Of a stretch of DNA of 64,000 bases, positions 35,966 to 44,706 are shown one piece after another. The translations under genes were made by a program, and so were the position numbers. Below the pieces are notes generated by a model. That model had not been told where the DNA came from. It did not search any database and saw only the letters and a program-made list of their open reading frames with translations. The DNA lies in the NCBI GenBank assembly GCA_026386955.1, contig JAPLMQ010000307.1, positions 1 through 64,000 of the forward strand. The letters run 5' to 3'. The stretch is from Planctomycetota bacterium (GTDB lineage Bacteria > Planctomycetota > Phycisphaerae > Phycisphaerales > Phycisphaeraceae). The stretch's first letter is position 1; each line of letters begins with the position of its first letter.

Positions 35966-37735
35966 ATGTCGAACCGCCGGGCTTTTCGTCGCACGTTCAA
36001 GGCCCTTGTGGCCAGCATTTTGGCCTGCACGGGCTGCTCGGGCCCGATGGCGGGGACGAGCGACACGGAGCTGCGGGACCAAGTCATCGCGTCGCACCGG
36101 GCGTTCATCAAGGCCGCCTCGGCGGGGCCGGTGATCGAGGTCGTCCGCGCCCCCAGCAACCTCGAAGCCAAGCTCAGCCCCGAGCGCCGGGCGCAGCTCG
36201 ACATCATCAGCGGCCCGCCCTCCTACGCCGCCGACAAGCTCGACCTCGGCCCCGACCTGATGGGCAATGTCTCGCGCGACAACGTGAGCATGTCGCTCCA
36301 GCGGGCCATCGAGCTCGCCACCCGCAACAACCTCGACGTCCAGTTCGCCAAGCTCGTCCCCGCGGTGGGCACCACGCAGGTCACCCAGGCCGAGGCCGCC
36401 TTCGACGCCGTCTTCTTCACCTCCTTCGAGTGGCAGAACCTCGACACGCCCAAGCCCCTGCCCCTGCCCTTCAACACCTTCTCGGGCAACACCCAGGTCA
36501 ACAACTACACGCTGGGCACGGGCATCCGCAAGCCCCTGAGCACCGGCGGGCAGATCACCGTCCAGACCGACATCGGGCGCCAGTTCGCCAACCCCAGCCC
36601 CTACGTCGACCCCGGCTTCCAGACCTCCGACGTCCTGCTCACCCTCCGCCAACCCCTGCTGCGGAAGTTCGGCTCGGACATCGCGAAATCCGACATCGCG
36701 CTGGCCAAGAGCGCCCGCGAGCAGGCCGTGGCCGACCTCCGCCGGCAGCTGCTCGAGACGATCGTCAACGCCGAGCGCTCCTACTGGCAGCTGGTCTTCG
36801 CCCACCAGCGGCTGCTGATCCAGCTCCGGCTCTACAAGCGCACGCACGAGGACTACGCCCAGCTCGAGCCGCGCGCGGGCTTCGACGTCAGCCCCGTCCG
36901 GCTCACCGAGGCCGGGAGCTTCTTGGAGACCCGTCGCGGCGCGGTCATCAGCGCCCGCCAGGACGTGCGCGTCGCCTCCGACCGGCTCAAGCGGCTGATC
37001 AACGCCCCCGAGCTGCCCCTCACGGGCGAGACGCTGATCGTCCCCGTGGAGATGCCCGCCGACATCCCGGTGAGCTTCAGCCTGCTCGACGCCGTGACCA
37101 CCGCGATCAGCAAGCGCCCCGAACTTCGCAGGGCGTTGCTGCAGATCGAGGACGCCGCGGTGCGGCAGCGCGTGGCGGACAACGGCCGGCTGCCGATGCT
37201 CGACATCGAGGGCACGCTGCGCTACAACGGCGTGGGCGACTCGGTGGGCGACTCGGTCTACAACATGCGCTCCGGGCGGTTCATGGACTACATCCTGCGG
37301 GCCCAGTTCGAGGTGCCCATCGGCAACCGCGGGCCCGAGGCGCAGTACCGCCAGCGGCAGATCGAGCGGCGGGCCTCGGTGGTCAACTACCAGCGGACGG
37401 CCCAGGACGTCGTGCTCGACGTGAAGGAGTCGCTCCGGCAGATCCAGACCAACTACGAGCTGATCGCCGCCAGCCGCAGCGCCCGCCGGGCCGCGGCCGA
37501 CAACCTCCGCGCGATCGATGAACAGGAGAAGGCCGGGGCCCCCCTCACGCCCGAGTTCCTGCTCGACCTCAAGCTCACCACCGAGGAGCGGCTGGCCAAC
37601 TCCGAATCGCAGGAAATGCAGTCGCTGACCGAATACAACTCGGCGATCGCGAAGTTCTACCAGTCGATCGGGACGCTGCTGGAGCGCAACGGCATCGAGT
37701 TCCGCGACCCCGAAGACACGACCGACCGGAAGTGA
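35966..37735 (+). CDS. TolC-family outer-membrane efflux lipoprotein
   Basis: This 589-residue outer-membrane factor has a lipoprotein signal (basic start, then ALVASILAC with Cys21 as the lipid site). Two outer-membrane-efflux repeats follow, each with long amphipathic helices (residues 230-360 and 420-580) and beta segments such as NYTLGTGIRKPLSTGGQITV. It would form the trimeric exit duct of an efflux or type I secretion system. No membrane-fusion or inner-membrane partner is adjacent. ATG 35966 is chosen over 35894 because the lipoprotein signal begins there. The stop is followed at once by the next gene. Confidence 0.85.
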   Translation: MSNRRAFRRTFKALVASILACTGCSGPMAGTSDTELRDQVIASHRAFIKAASAGPVIEVVRAPSNLEAKLSPERRAQLDIISGPPSYAADKLDLGPDLMGNVSRDNVSMSLQRAIELATRNNLDVQFAKLVPAVGTTQVTQAEAAFDAVFFTSFEWQNLDTPKPLPLPFNTFSGNTQVNNYTLGTGIRKPLSTGGQITVQTDIGRQFANPSPYVDPGFQTSDVLLTLRQPLLRKFGSDIAKSDIALAKSAREQAVADLRRQLLETIVNAERSYWQLVFAHQRLLIQLRLYKRTHEDYAQLEPRAGFDVSPVRLTEAGSFLETRRGAVISARQDVRVASDRLKRLINAPELPLTGETLIVPVEMPADIPVSFSLLDAVTTAISKRPELRRALLQIEDAAVRQRVADNGRLPMLDIEGTLRYNGVGDSVGDSVYNMRSGRFMDYILRAQFEVPIGNRGPEAQYRQRQIERRASVVNYQRTAQDVVLDVKESLRQIQTNYELIAASRSARRAAADNLRAIDEQEKAGAPLTPEFLLDLKLTTEERLANSESQEMQSLTEYNSAIAKFYQSIGTLLERNGIEFRDPEDTTDRK

Positions 37736-37737
37736 AC

Positions 37738-38592
37738 ATGCCCGCGACACACGCCGACGACGCCGCCCGCCGCGCCTACTGGACCGCCCAGCTTGAGGAG
37801 GCGCTGGTCTTCATGAACCGCGTGCTCGAATACCCGGTCGAGGAATGCGGCGAGCCGTTCGTCTCGCTGCCCGACGCGGCGAAGCAGGCGGGCGTCGAGG
37901 TCGAGTTCACCGCCAAGCCGCACGTGAAGGGCTTGCCGCGGCTCTATTACCTCCGCCAGGGGCAGATCGAGGGCTTCATCGGGATCGCCCGCGAGATGAA
38001 CGCCAAGGGCTGGGTCCTGCGGGTGGAGGACGGCTACCGCACGCGGCAGATGCAGAAGTTCCTGGGGCGCGAGCCGCGGGTCTTCGACGCGATCCTCGAC
38101 CGCGTGATCTGGGAGCTGAACGGGCAACATCCCACGCCCGAGTTCTTCCTCCGCCGGAGCATGACGCTGGTGGCGCTGATGCCCAAGATCGGGACGCACA
38201 TGTCGGGCAGCGCGATCGACATCTCGGTGCTGCGCCGCGACGACCGGCAGGAGATCGACCGCGGCGGGCCGTACATCGAGATGTCGGAGCGCACGCCGAT
38301 GCTCTCGCCTTACGTGAGCGAGCAGGCCCGCAATAACCGGATCGAGATCACCGCGGTCCTCAACCGGCACGGGTTCACCGAATACCCCTTCGAGTTCTGG
38401 CACTACAACTCGGGCGACGCCTACCACGAGATGCTGCACAAGACGGGCAAGCCCGGGAAATACGGCGCGGTGGATTGGGACCCCGCGACGGGGAAGCTTA
38501 CGCCGATCCCCAAGCCCAACGAGCCGTTGAACTCGCCCGAGGAGATCAAGGTCGAGATCGCGGCGGCGCTGGGGCGGCTGAAGAAGGGTTGA
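37738..38592 (+). CDS. VanX/VanY-like D,D-peptidase (M15 family)
   Basis: This 284-residue zinc peptidase of peptidoglycan dipeptides is the VanX/M15 type. Zinc-ligand motifs are THMSGSAIDIS (SxHxxGxAxD type) and EFWHYN near the C-terminus, with the Arg motif VEDGYRTRQMQ. No signal peptide is visible, which fits the cytoplasmic D-Ala-D-Ala dipeptidase VanX rather than secreted VanY. ATG 37738 lies 2 bases after the TolC-like stop; a GTG at 37732 overlapping that stop is an alternative. It is co-transcribed with the efflux gene. A role in turnover of cell-wall dipeptides is likely. Confidence 0.8.
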   Translation: MPATHADDAARRAYWTAQLEEALVFMNRVLEYPVEECGEPFVSLPDAAKQAGVEVEFTAKPHVKGLPRLYYLRQGQIEGFIGIAREMNAKGWVLRVEDGYRTRQMQKFLGREPRVFDAILDRVIWELNGQHPTPEFFLRRSMTLVALMPKIGTHMSGSAIDISVLRRDDRQEIDRGGPYIEMSERTPMLSPYVSEQARNNRIEITAVLNRHGFTEYPFEFWHYNSGDAYHEMLHKTGKPGKYGAVDWDPATGKLTPIPKPNEPLNSPEEIKVEIAAALGRLKKG

Positions 38593-38819
38593 GTCGTTGG
38601 TCGCGCCGTAAGTGTTGGCCGCGCCGGTCTTATCCACATCTTGATTCTTGATTCTGAATCAGAATCAAAGTGACCAGAAGGCGTGCCTGCAGACGGCCCG
38701 TTGCGGCTCACTTATAAAACCGCCTTGATATTGATTTTATAAACATGGCTCGGCGCCGGTGTTGTGGCGTTTGATTCACGGGCGGTTTTGATTCTGCTTG
38801 ATTCATGCGTGAATCAAAC
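38591..38819. repeat. GANTC cluster with inverted repeats
   Basis: GANTC sites start at 38591, 38643, 38650, 38656, 38662, 38773, 38790, 38800 and 38811. Arms TTGATTCTGA/TCAGAATCAA (38641-38668 zone), TTATAAAA/TTTTATAA (38712-38742) and GTTTGATTCA/TGAATCAAAC (38769-38819) are palindromic. Confidence 0.7.
38630..38638 (+). promoter_or_regulatory. perfect DnaA box
   Basis: TTATCCACA matches the strong DnaA box exactly. It is the only copy seen in this gap. Confidence 0.55.
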
Positions 38820-38856
38820 GTCCACATTGAGGGGTTAGGACTTAGGGGCATGCGCC

Positions 38857-38888
38857 GTGCCACATCGCATCCGAAGGCTGCTATGTGC
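38857..38888 (+). repeat. 32-base hairpin element, copy 1
   Basis: It starts GTGCCACATCGCAT and ends GGCTGCTATGTGC. It matches the reverse complement of 38989-39020 at 28 of 32 positions. Confidence 0.75.
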
Positions 38889-38988
38889 GGGTTTCCAGGT
38901 GCGCCCAGGAATCACCAAAACCCCAATCCTCCGCGATGAACGGAGCGCGTTCACTCGCGAGTCGTCGGCGTCGACCTCGGGGCGACCG

Positions 38989-39020
38989 GCACACAGCAGC
39001 CTTTGGCTGCGGTGTGGCAC
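38989..39020 (-). repeat. 32-base hairpin element, copy 2
   Basis: This is the inverted partner of 38857-38888. Its own arms GCAGCC/GGCTGC form an inner hairpin with loop AAA. Confidence 0.75.
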
Positions 39021-39104
39021 GTCCATTCCACACTGCATCGCATTCGAAATGCGAAGACCGCCTAAAGGCGGAACTCCAAACGAAAGGCCGCCCTGCAGCG
39101 AGCC

Positions 39105-39842
39105 TCAATTGCCTCGCAGCGCCTTCCACAACAGCCTCGTCGCCCGGCCGCGGTGGCTGATGGCGTTCTTCTGGGCTGGCTCTAGTTCTGCCGTGGTGCT
39201 GCCGGCTTCGGCGATGAGGAAGAGCGGGTCGTAGCCGAAGCCGTGGCAGCCCCGCCCGCGGTGGGGCTGCGACGGGTCGGCCGTCTCCTGCGGCGTGAGG
39301 ATGCGGCCTTCGACCGTCCCGCGGGTCACGGCGACGATTGGCCAATCGAGGTCCGTCTCTCCCGCGCGTGGGCGGAGACCCATGGCCGCGACCATCGCCT
39401 TCGGGCCGCAGAGCGCCATCGTGCAGACGAACCGGCCGGTGCGCTTCTCCGCCGGCACGTCGGCCAGACGCTCGAGCAGCAGGCGGTTGTTGGCGGGGTC
39501 GACCACGTTCCGCGGCCCCTTGATGCCGGCGTAGTTCGCGCTGATCACGCCCGGCGCGCCGCCCAAGGCGTCGACCTCCAAGCCGCTGTCGTCGGCCAAG
39601 GCGAGCATGCCCGTCGCCTTTGCGTAGTAGCGGGCCTTGAGCGTGGCGTTGCCCTCGAAGGTCGTCTGGTCCTCGACGGGCTCGACGGGCGGGTTGGGGA
39701 TTTCGCGGAGGTCGACGAGTTCGATCGCTGGGCCGAGAGAGGCCGCCGCCGCCCGCCGCTCCGCGTCGAGGATCGCGCGGATCTCCTCGACCTTGTGCGG
39801 GTTCGACGTGGCGACCAAGATCCGCATGGCGCTGATGTCCAT
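39105..39842 (-). CDS. rdgB: non-canonical purine NTP pyrophosphatase (RdgB/HAM1 family)
   Basis: This 245-residue nucleotide-pool cleaner hydrolyses XTP and dITP. Motifs are ILVATSNPHKVEEI at the N-terminus, TTFEGNATLKARYYA, the active region LADDSGLEVDALGGAPGVIS and the C-terminal GFGYDPLFLI plus NAISHRGRA. It carries an insertion (residues about 150-190) compared with the ~200-residue E. coli enzyme. The start is either 39842 (MDISAM) or 39827; no Shine-Dalgarno is visible because a repeat element abuts the start codon at 39843. Confidence 0.93.
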   Translation of the reverse strand: MDISAMRILVATSNPHKVEEIRAILDAERRAAAASLGPAIELVDLREIPNPPVEPVEDQTTFEGNATLKARYYAKATGMLALADDSGLEVDALGGAPGVISANYAGIKGPRNVVDPANNRLLLERLADVPAEKRTGRFVCTMALCGPKAMVAAMGLRPRAGETDLDWPIVAVTRGTVEGRILTPQETADPSQPHRGRGCHGFGYDPLFLIAEAGSTTAELEPAQKNAISHRGRATRLLWKALRGN

Positions 39843-39882
39843 CTTGTAGGGTGGGTAGAGCGGTATTCCGCGAAACCCACCA
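39843..39882 (+). repeat. ~40-base hairpin element (GGGTGGGT...ACCCACC), left copy
   Basis: CTTGTAGGGTGGGT, then GAGCGGTA, then CCGCGAAACCCACC, with internal pairing of GGTGGGT with ACCCACC and GCGG with CCGC. It abuts the rdgB start codon. Confidence 0.85.
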
Positions 39883-39992
39883 CTCGGGCGCCGACTCATT
39901 CGAGCGTCGACGGATGACGCGAGCGCCGCTTGCTGTTCAAGTCGCGATCATCCCCGATGATTTTGCAGGTGCACGGCCACACGCGCCGCGCC

Positions 39993-40031
39993 GGTGGGTT
40001 TCGCGGGGTACCGCTCAACCCACCCTACAAG
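39993..40031 (-). repeat. ~40-base hairpin element, right copy (inverted)
   Basis: This is the reverse complement of 39843-39882 with a few changes (AGAGC against TGAGC, ATTCC against ACCCC). It ends just beyond the stop of the branching-enzyme gene. Confidence 0.85.
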
Positions 40032-40050
40032 ACGCCGCCCCCCCCGCCCC

Positions 40051-41769
<1,719 letters not shown>

Positions 41770-41933
41770 CGGGAAAGTCGCAATCCGGAGGGTGAAGGGG
41801 GCTAGGCCGGGGTTGGCCGTCGGACCGCCGCGAGGGACGAGAAGGGCGCCCGGCGAACGTCCGCCGTCAGAAGCGCATGGTAGCCGAAGAGGGGATGGGG
41901 CGGAAAGGGGAAAGCGGCGGCGTGGGTCTTTGA

Positions 41934-42003
41934 CTGATCAGAGACGGACACTGTGTGTCCGAAGATCGGGCGAAAGCGGTGCTCCGCTCGCGCGACGTGT
42001 CAG
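41934..42003 (+). repeat. ~70-base element with GGACACTGTGTGTCC, copy 1
   Basis: It begins CTGATCAGAG, contains the palindrome GGACACTGTGTGTCC and GGTGCTCCGC, and ends GCGCGACGTG. Related copies lie at 42373, 63213 and 63371. Confidence 0.85.
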
Positions 42004-42130
42004 CGTCTCACATCACGCGAGGCGAGACTGACGCCCGCAGATGTCGTTTCTGTGCGATCAACGTGGCGAGGCACGACAACGGGCATTCGATGGTGGCCCT
42101 GCTCTGTTGCAATCCTGAGCGCGACGTGGC

Positions 42131-42194
42131 TCTGCCCCTCTCCCTCCGGGAGAGGGTGGCACGGATGTACTCATCCGTGACGGGTGAGGGCGTG
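42131..42194 (+). repeat. hairpin element CCCTCTCCCTCCGGGAGAGGG, left copy
   Basis: CCCTCTCCC/GGGAGAGGG forms a 9-bp stem. A second variable stem (CACGGATG/CATCCGTG) and CGGGTGAGGGCGTG follow. Confidence 0.85.
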
Positions 42195-42259
42195 AGTCGA
42201 CGAAAACGCCTGAATAATCCGCTTGCGTCTGCCGTGACAACCGGAAGCCTCCGGTTGCC

Positions 42260-42315
42260 CACGCCCTCACCCGGCGGGAGTACCCGCCACCCTCTCCCGG
42301 AGGGAGAGGGGCAGA
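42260..42315 (-). repeat. hairpin element, right copy (inverted)
   Basis: This is the reverse complement of 42131-42194, with the inner variable stem replaced by a shorter GCGGGT/ACTCCCGC-type stem. Confidence 0.85.
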
Positions 42316-42372
42316 CGATCCGCCGCGCGATCGAAGGATTTCAGCGAAGCAATTGAACCGTCACCGCAAGTT

Positions 42373-42444
42373 CGGCACGTCGCGCGCGGCGGAGTACCGC
42401 CTAGCGCCTGAGCGACGGACACACAGTGTCCGGCTCTGATCAGA
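42373..42444 (-). repeat. ~70-base GGACACTGTGTGTCC element, copy 2
   Basis: This is the inverted partner of 41934-42003 and closes the outer pair. It ends GGCTCTGATCAG. Confidence 0.85.
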
Positions 42445-42472
42445 CAAGAACCTCATCCAAATCGCTCCCCCC

Positions 42473-43345
42473 TCACTTCTCCTCCGTCTTCGCCTTCTCC
42501 TTGTCCTTCCCCCCAAAAATCCCGCCGATGCCCTTGCCCACTTCGCCCACGCCCTTGCCGATCTCGGTCACCGCCTTGCCGACCTCCTTGACCGTGCCCG
42601 CGACGGCCTGGGTCGTCTGCTGCCCGAGCTTGGTCACGCCCGCGAGGCCGTTGCCCAGGCCCTGCAGCATCTCGGGGGGCAGGATGCCGCCCGCCTTGGC
42701 GGAGACGGCCTGAAGAATGGCGCGGGTCACTTCGCTCGCGACCTGGGCCAGCTCGACGCCGTTGGCCGAGCCCTCGCCGATGTTGGTCAGCTCGATGCGG
42801 TCGAGGACGATCTTCGCGCGGGTGAGGTCTCCTCCCACGGGGACCAAGGCCGCGTGGACCGTGACGTCCTCGATCACGAGTTTCTTGATGACGAACTTCT
42901 TTCCGCTCCCGCCTGAACCCCCGGAAGTGCCCTGCCCCTGGGTCTGTTTCACGGAGTCGAGGATCACCTGATAGTTGGCCTTGCCGTTCTTCAACTCCAT
43001 GTTGACGTCGATCCCGCTGAGCTTGACCTCGGGAATGACGACCTTGGGCTCGAGCAGGCTCGCCGGGGCGACGGCGATGTCGCCCGACTTGAGCGTCATG
43101 AAGTGGGTCGAGTCGAAGCCCGAGGGGTTGGAGACCTTGAGCCCCTTGAGGGCGCATTCGCCGCGGACGAGGCGGAGGCTCATCGAGTCGAGCGTGGTGG
43201 AGACGCCCAGGGCCGAGGTGGCCGCCTTCTCGACGCCGATGCGGGCGATGGTGTCGAGGTAGAACCAGACGCCCACGACCACGGCGAGGACGAGCACGAG
43301 CACGACGACGAGGGCCTTCAACCAACGACGGGCGGAGGGGGCCAT
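42473..43345 (-). CDS. AsmA-like membrane-anchored protein
   Basis: This 290-residue protein has an N-terminal anchor (LKALVVVLVLVLAVVVGVWF) and then a region typical of the AsmA/DUF748 group: GVSTTLDSMSLRLVRGECALKGLKVSNPSGF and repeated beta strands ending in a conserved VTRAILQAV helix. The tail is rich in Gly/Lys/Val repeats (EVGKAVTEIGKGVGEVGKGI). Such proteins bridge or act at the envelope; the function is not assigned. GGAG ten bases before 43345 decides the start. It is divergent from ribD (88 bases apart). Confidence 0.7.
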   Translation of the reverse strand: MAPSARRWLKALVVVLVLVLAVVVGVWFYLDTIARIGVEKAATSALGVSTTLDSMSLRLVRGECALKGLKVSNPSGFDSTHFMTLKSGDIAVAPASLLEPKVVIPEVKLSGIDVNMELKNGKANYQVILDSVKQTQGQGTSGGSGGSGKKFVIKKLVIEDVTVHAALVPVGGDLTRAKIVLDRIELTNIGEGSANGVELAQVASEVTRAILQAVSAKAGGILPPEMLQGLGNGLAGVTKLGQQTTQAVAGTVKEVGKAVTEIGKGVGEVGKGIGGIFGGKDKEKAKTEEK

Positions 43346-43433
43346 GGGCGGAATCTCCATCGAGGCCCGCGCGGGAGCACGCCACGATGGCGCGGGGGAG
43401 GCGGGCGGGCCTGCCCTGATAGGATAACCCGCT

Positions 43434-44573
43434 GTGGACGACTCAACCGCGATGCTGCGTGCGCTGGCGCTGGCCCGACGGGGGCAGGGCGCGGCGGAGC
43501 CCAACCCGATGGTCGGCTGCGTGGTCACGCGCGGCGGGCGCGTCATCGGCGAGGGGTTCCACCGGAAGTTCGGCGGGCCACACGCCGAGGTCGAGGCGCT
43601 GCGCGACGCGGGCAAGCGCGGCGAGAGCGTCCGCGGATCGACCGTATATGTCACGCTCGAGCCCTGCTGCCACCACGGCAAGACGCCGCCCTGCACCGAC
43701 GCGCTGATCGAGGCCAAGCCCAAGCGCGTCGTCGCGGCGATGGTCGACCCCTTCCCGCGCGTGGCGGGAGGCGGGCTGGCGGCGCTGCGCAAGGCGGGCA
43801 TCGCGGTGGAGGTCGGGCTCCATGGCGACCTGGCGCGGGAGCTCAACGGGCCGTTCTTGAAGCGCGTGGCGCAGGGGCTGCCTTGGGTGATCGCGAAGTG
43901 GGCGCAGAGCCTGGATGGGCGGATCGCCGACTTCGCCGGGCAAAGCAAGTGGATCAGCAACGAGTCGTCGCGGCTCGACGTGCATCGGCTGCGGGCCCGC
44001 GTCGACGCGGTGATGATCGGCATCGGCACGGCCCTGGCGGACGACCCACACCTCACCGCGCGGGGCGTGCGCGTCCGCCGGGTCGCGCGGCGGGTCGTGG
44101 TCGACCCCCGGCTGCAATTGCCCGACGGGGCGAAGCTGCTGCTGGGCCTTGGCGCGGGCGGAGCCCCGGTGACGCTCGCGGTGGGCGAGGCGGCGCTGGC
44201 GAAGGCGGCGCGGCGGGCCGAGGCGCTCAAGCAACGCGGCGTGGAGATTTTCGCGCTCAAGCCTTGGAAGGACGACCCCGCCCGGCTCGACCTGCGCCCG
44301 CTGCTGGCCCATCTCGCGGAGGCCCACGCGGCGACGAACGTCATGGCCGAGGGCGGGTCTTCGTTGCTCGGCTCGCTTTGGAAACAGCGGTTGATCGACG
44401 AGGTCTGGGCCTACGTCACGCCGCGGATCTTGGGCGACGGCGGGTTGCCGATCTTCCGTGGACAAGGCTCGATTTCCATCGAGCAGGCGCGAGACCTCAC
44501 GGTGCGCGAGGTCAAGCGCTTTGGGGATGACGTGAAGATCCGGAGCGTGGTGAGACGAACGAAGGGCGCGTGA
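43434..44573 (+). CDS. ribD: bifunctional riboflavin deaminase-reductase
   Basis: This 379-residue enzyme carries out steps two and three of riboflavin synthesis. The N-terminal cytidine-deaminase-like domain has the zinc site GPHAEVEAL and EPCCHHGKTPPCTDAL. The C-terminal NADPH reductase domain starts near WAQSLDGRIADFAGQSKWI and ends LGDGGLPIFRGQG. GTG at 43434 is preferred since the usual N-terminal helix begins there and AGGA lies upstream; an ATG at 43452 would trim it. A 15-bp perfect palindrome follows as terminator. Confidence 0.93.
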   Translation: MDDSTAMLRALALARRGQGAAEPNPMVGCVVTRGGRVIGEGFHRKFGGPHAEVEALRDAGKRGESVRGSTVYVTLEPCCHHGKTPPCTDALIEAKPKRVVAAMVDPFPRVAGGGLAALRKAGIAVEVGLHGDLARELNGPFLKRVAQGLPWVIAKWAQSLDGRIADFAGQSKWISNESSRLDVHRLRARVDAVMIGIGTALADDPHLTARGVRVRRVARRVVVDPRLQLPDGAKLLLGLGAGGAPVTLAVGEAALAKAARRAEALKQRGVEIFALKPWKDDPARLDLRPLLAHLAEAHAATNVMAEGGSSLLGSLWKQRLIDEVWAYVTPRILGDGGLPIFRGQGSISIEQARDLTVREVKRFGDDVKIRSVVRRTKGA

Positions 44574-44610
44574 GGTTTGTCACGTAAGGCGCGTTTCGTG
44601 AGGCACATCC

Positions 44611-44640
44611 AAGGATGGACAACTTAAGTTGTCCATCCTT
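44611..44640. terminator. bidirectional terminator palindrome (family copy 2)
   Basis: AAGGATGGACAACTT is followed directly by its exact complement, 15 bp per arm. It lies between convergent ribD and nfeD. It belongs to the GGRTGGRCA palindrome family. Confidence 0.7.
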
Positions 44641-44706
44641 CGGGCACGCCTGTTGGATGCACGTGTGGGGCGAATGCGTTGGACGCACGCGCCTCAGTCG
44701 AATTCA

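Larger units (their letters stand above)
38593..39104. other. repeat-rich intergenic region with DnaA box and GANTC cluster
   Basis: This 512-base region has no credible gene. It holds the DnaA box at 38630, nine GANTC sites in 38591-38815, two AT-rich inverted repeats and, further on, a pair of 32-base hairpin elements. Confidence 0.7.
41770..42472. other. gene-free region with nested inverted repeats
   Basis: These 703 bases hold two concentric inverted pairs (41934-42444 outer, 42131-42315 inner). No coding frame resembles a protein family. The first 160 bases show nothing specific. Confidence 0.75.

Noticed and set aside
38591-39104. Chromosomal replication origin
   Set aside because: Only one DnaA box, no dnaA/dnaN/parAB genes nearby, and skew cannot be judged from this window. 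Kept as a finding, not as an origin call.
41934-42444. CRISPR array
   Set aside because: The repeats are inverted pairs of two different families, not regularly spaced direct repeats, and no cas gene is present.
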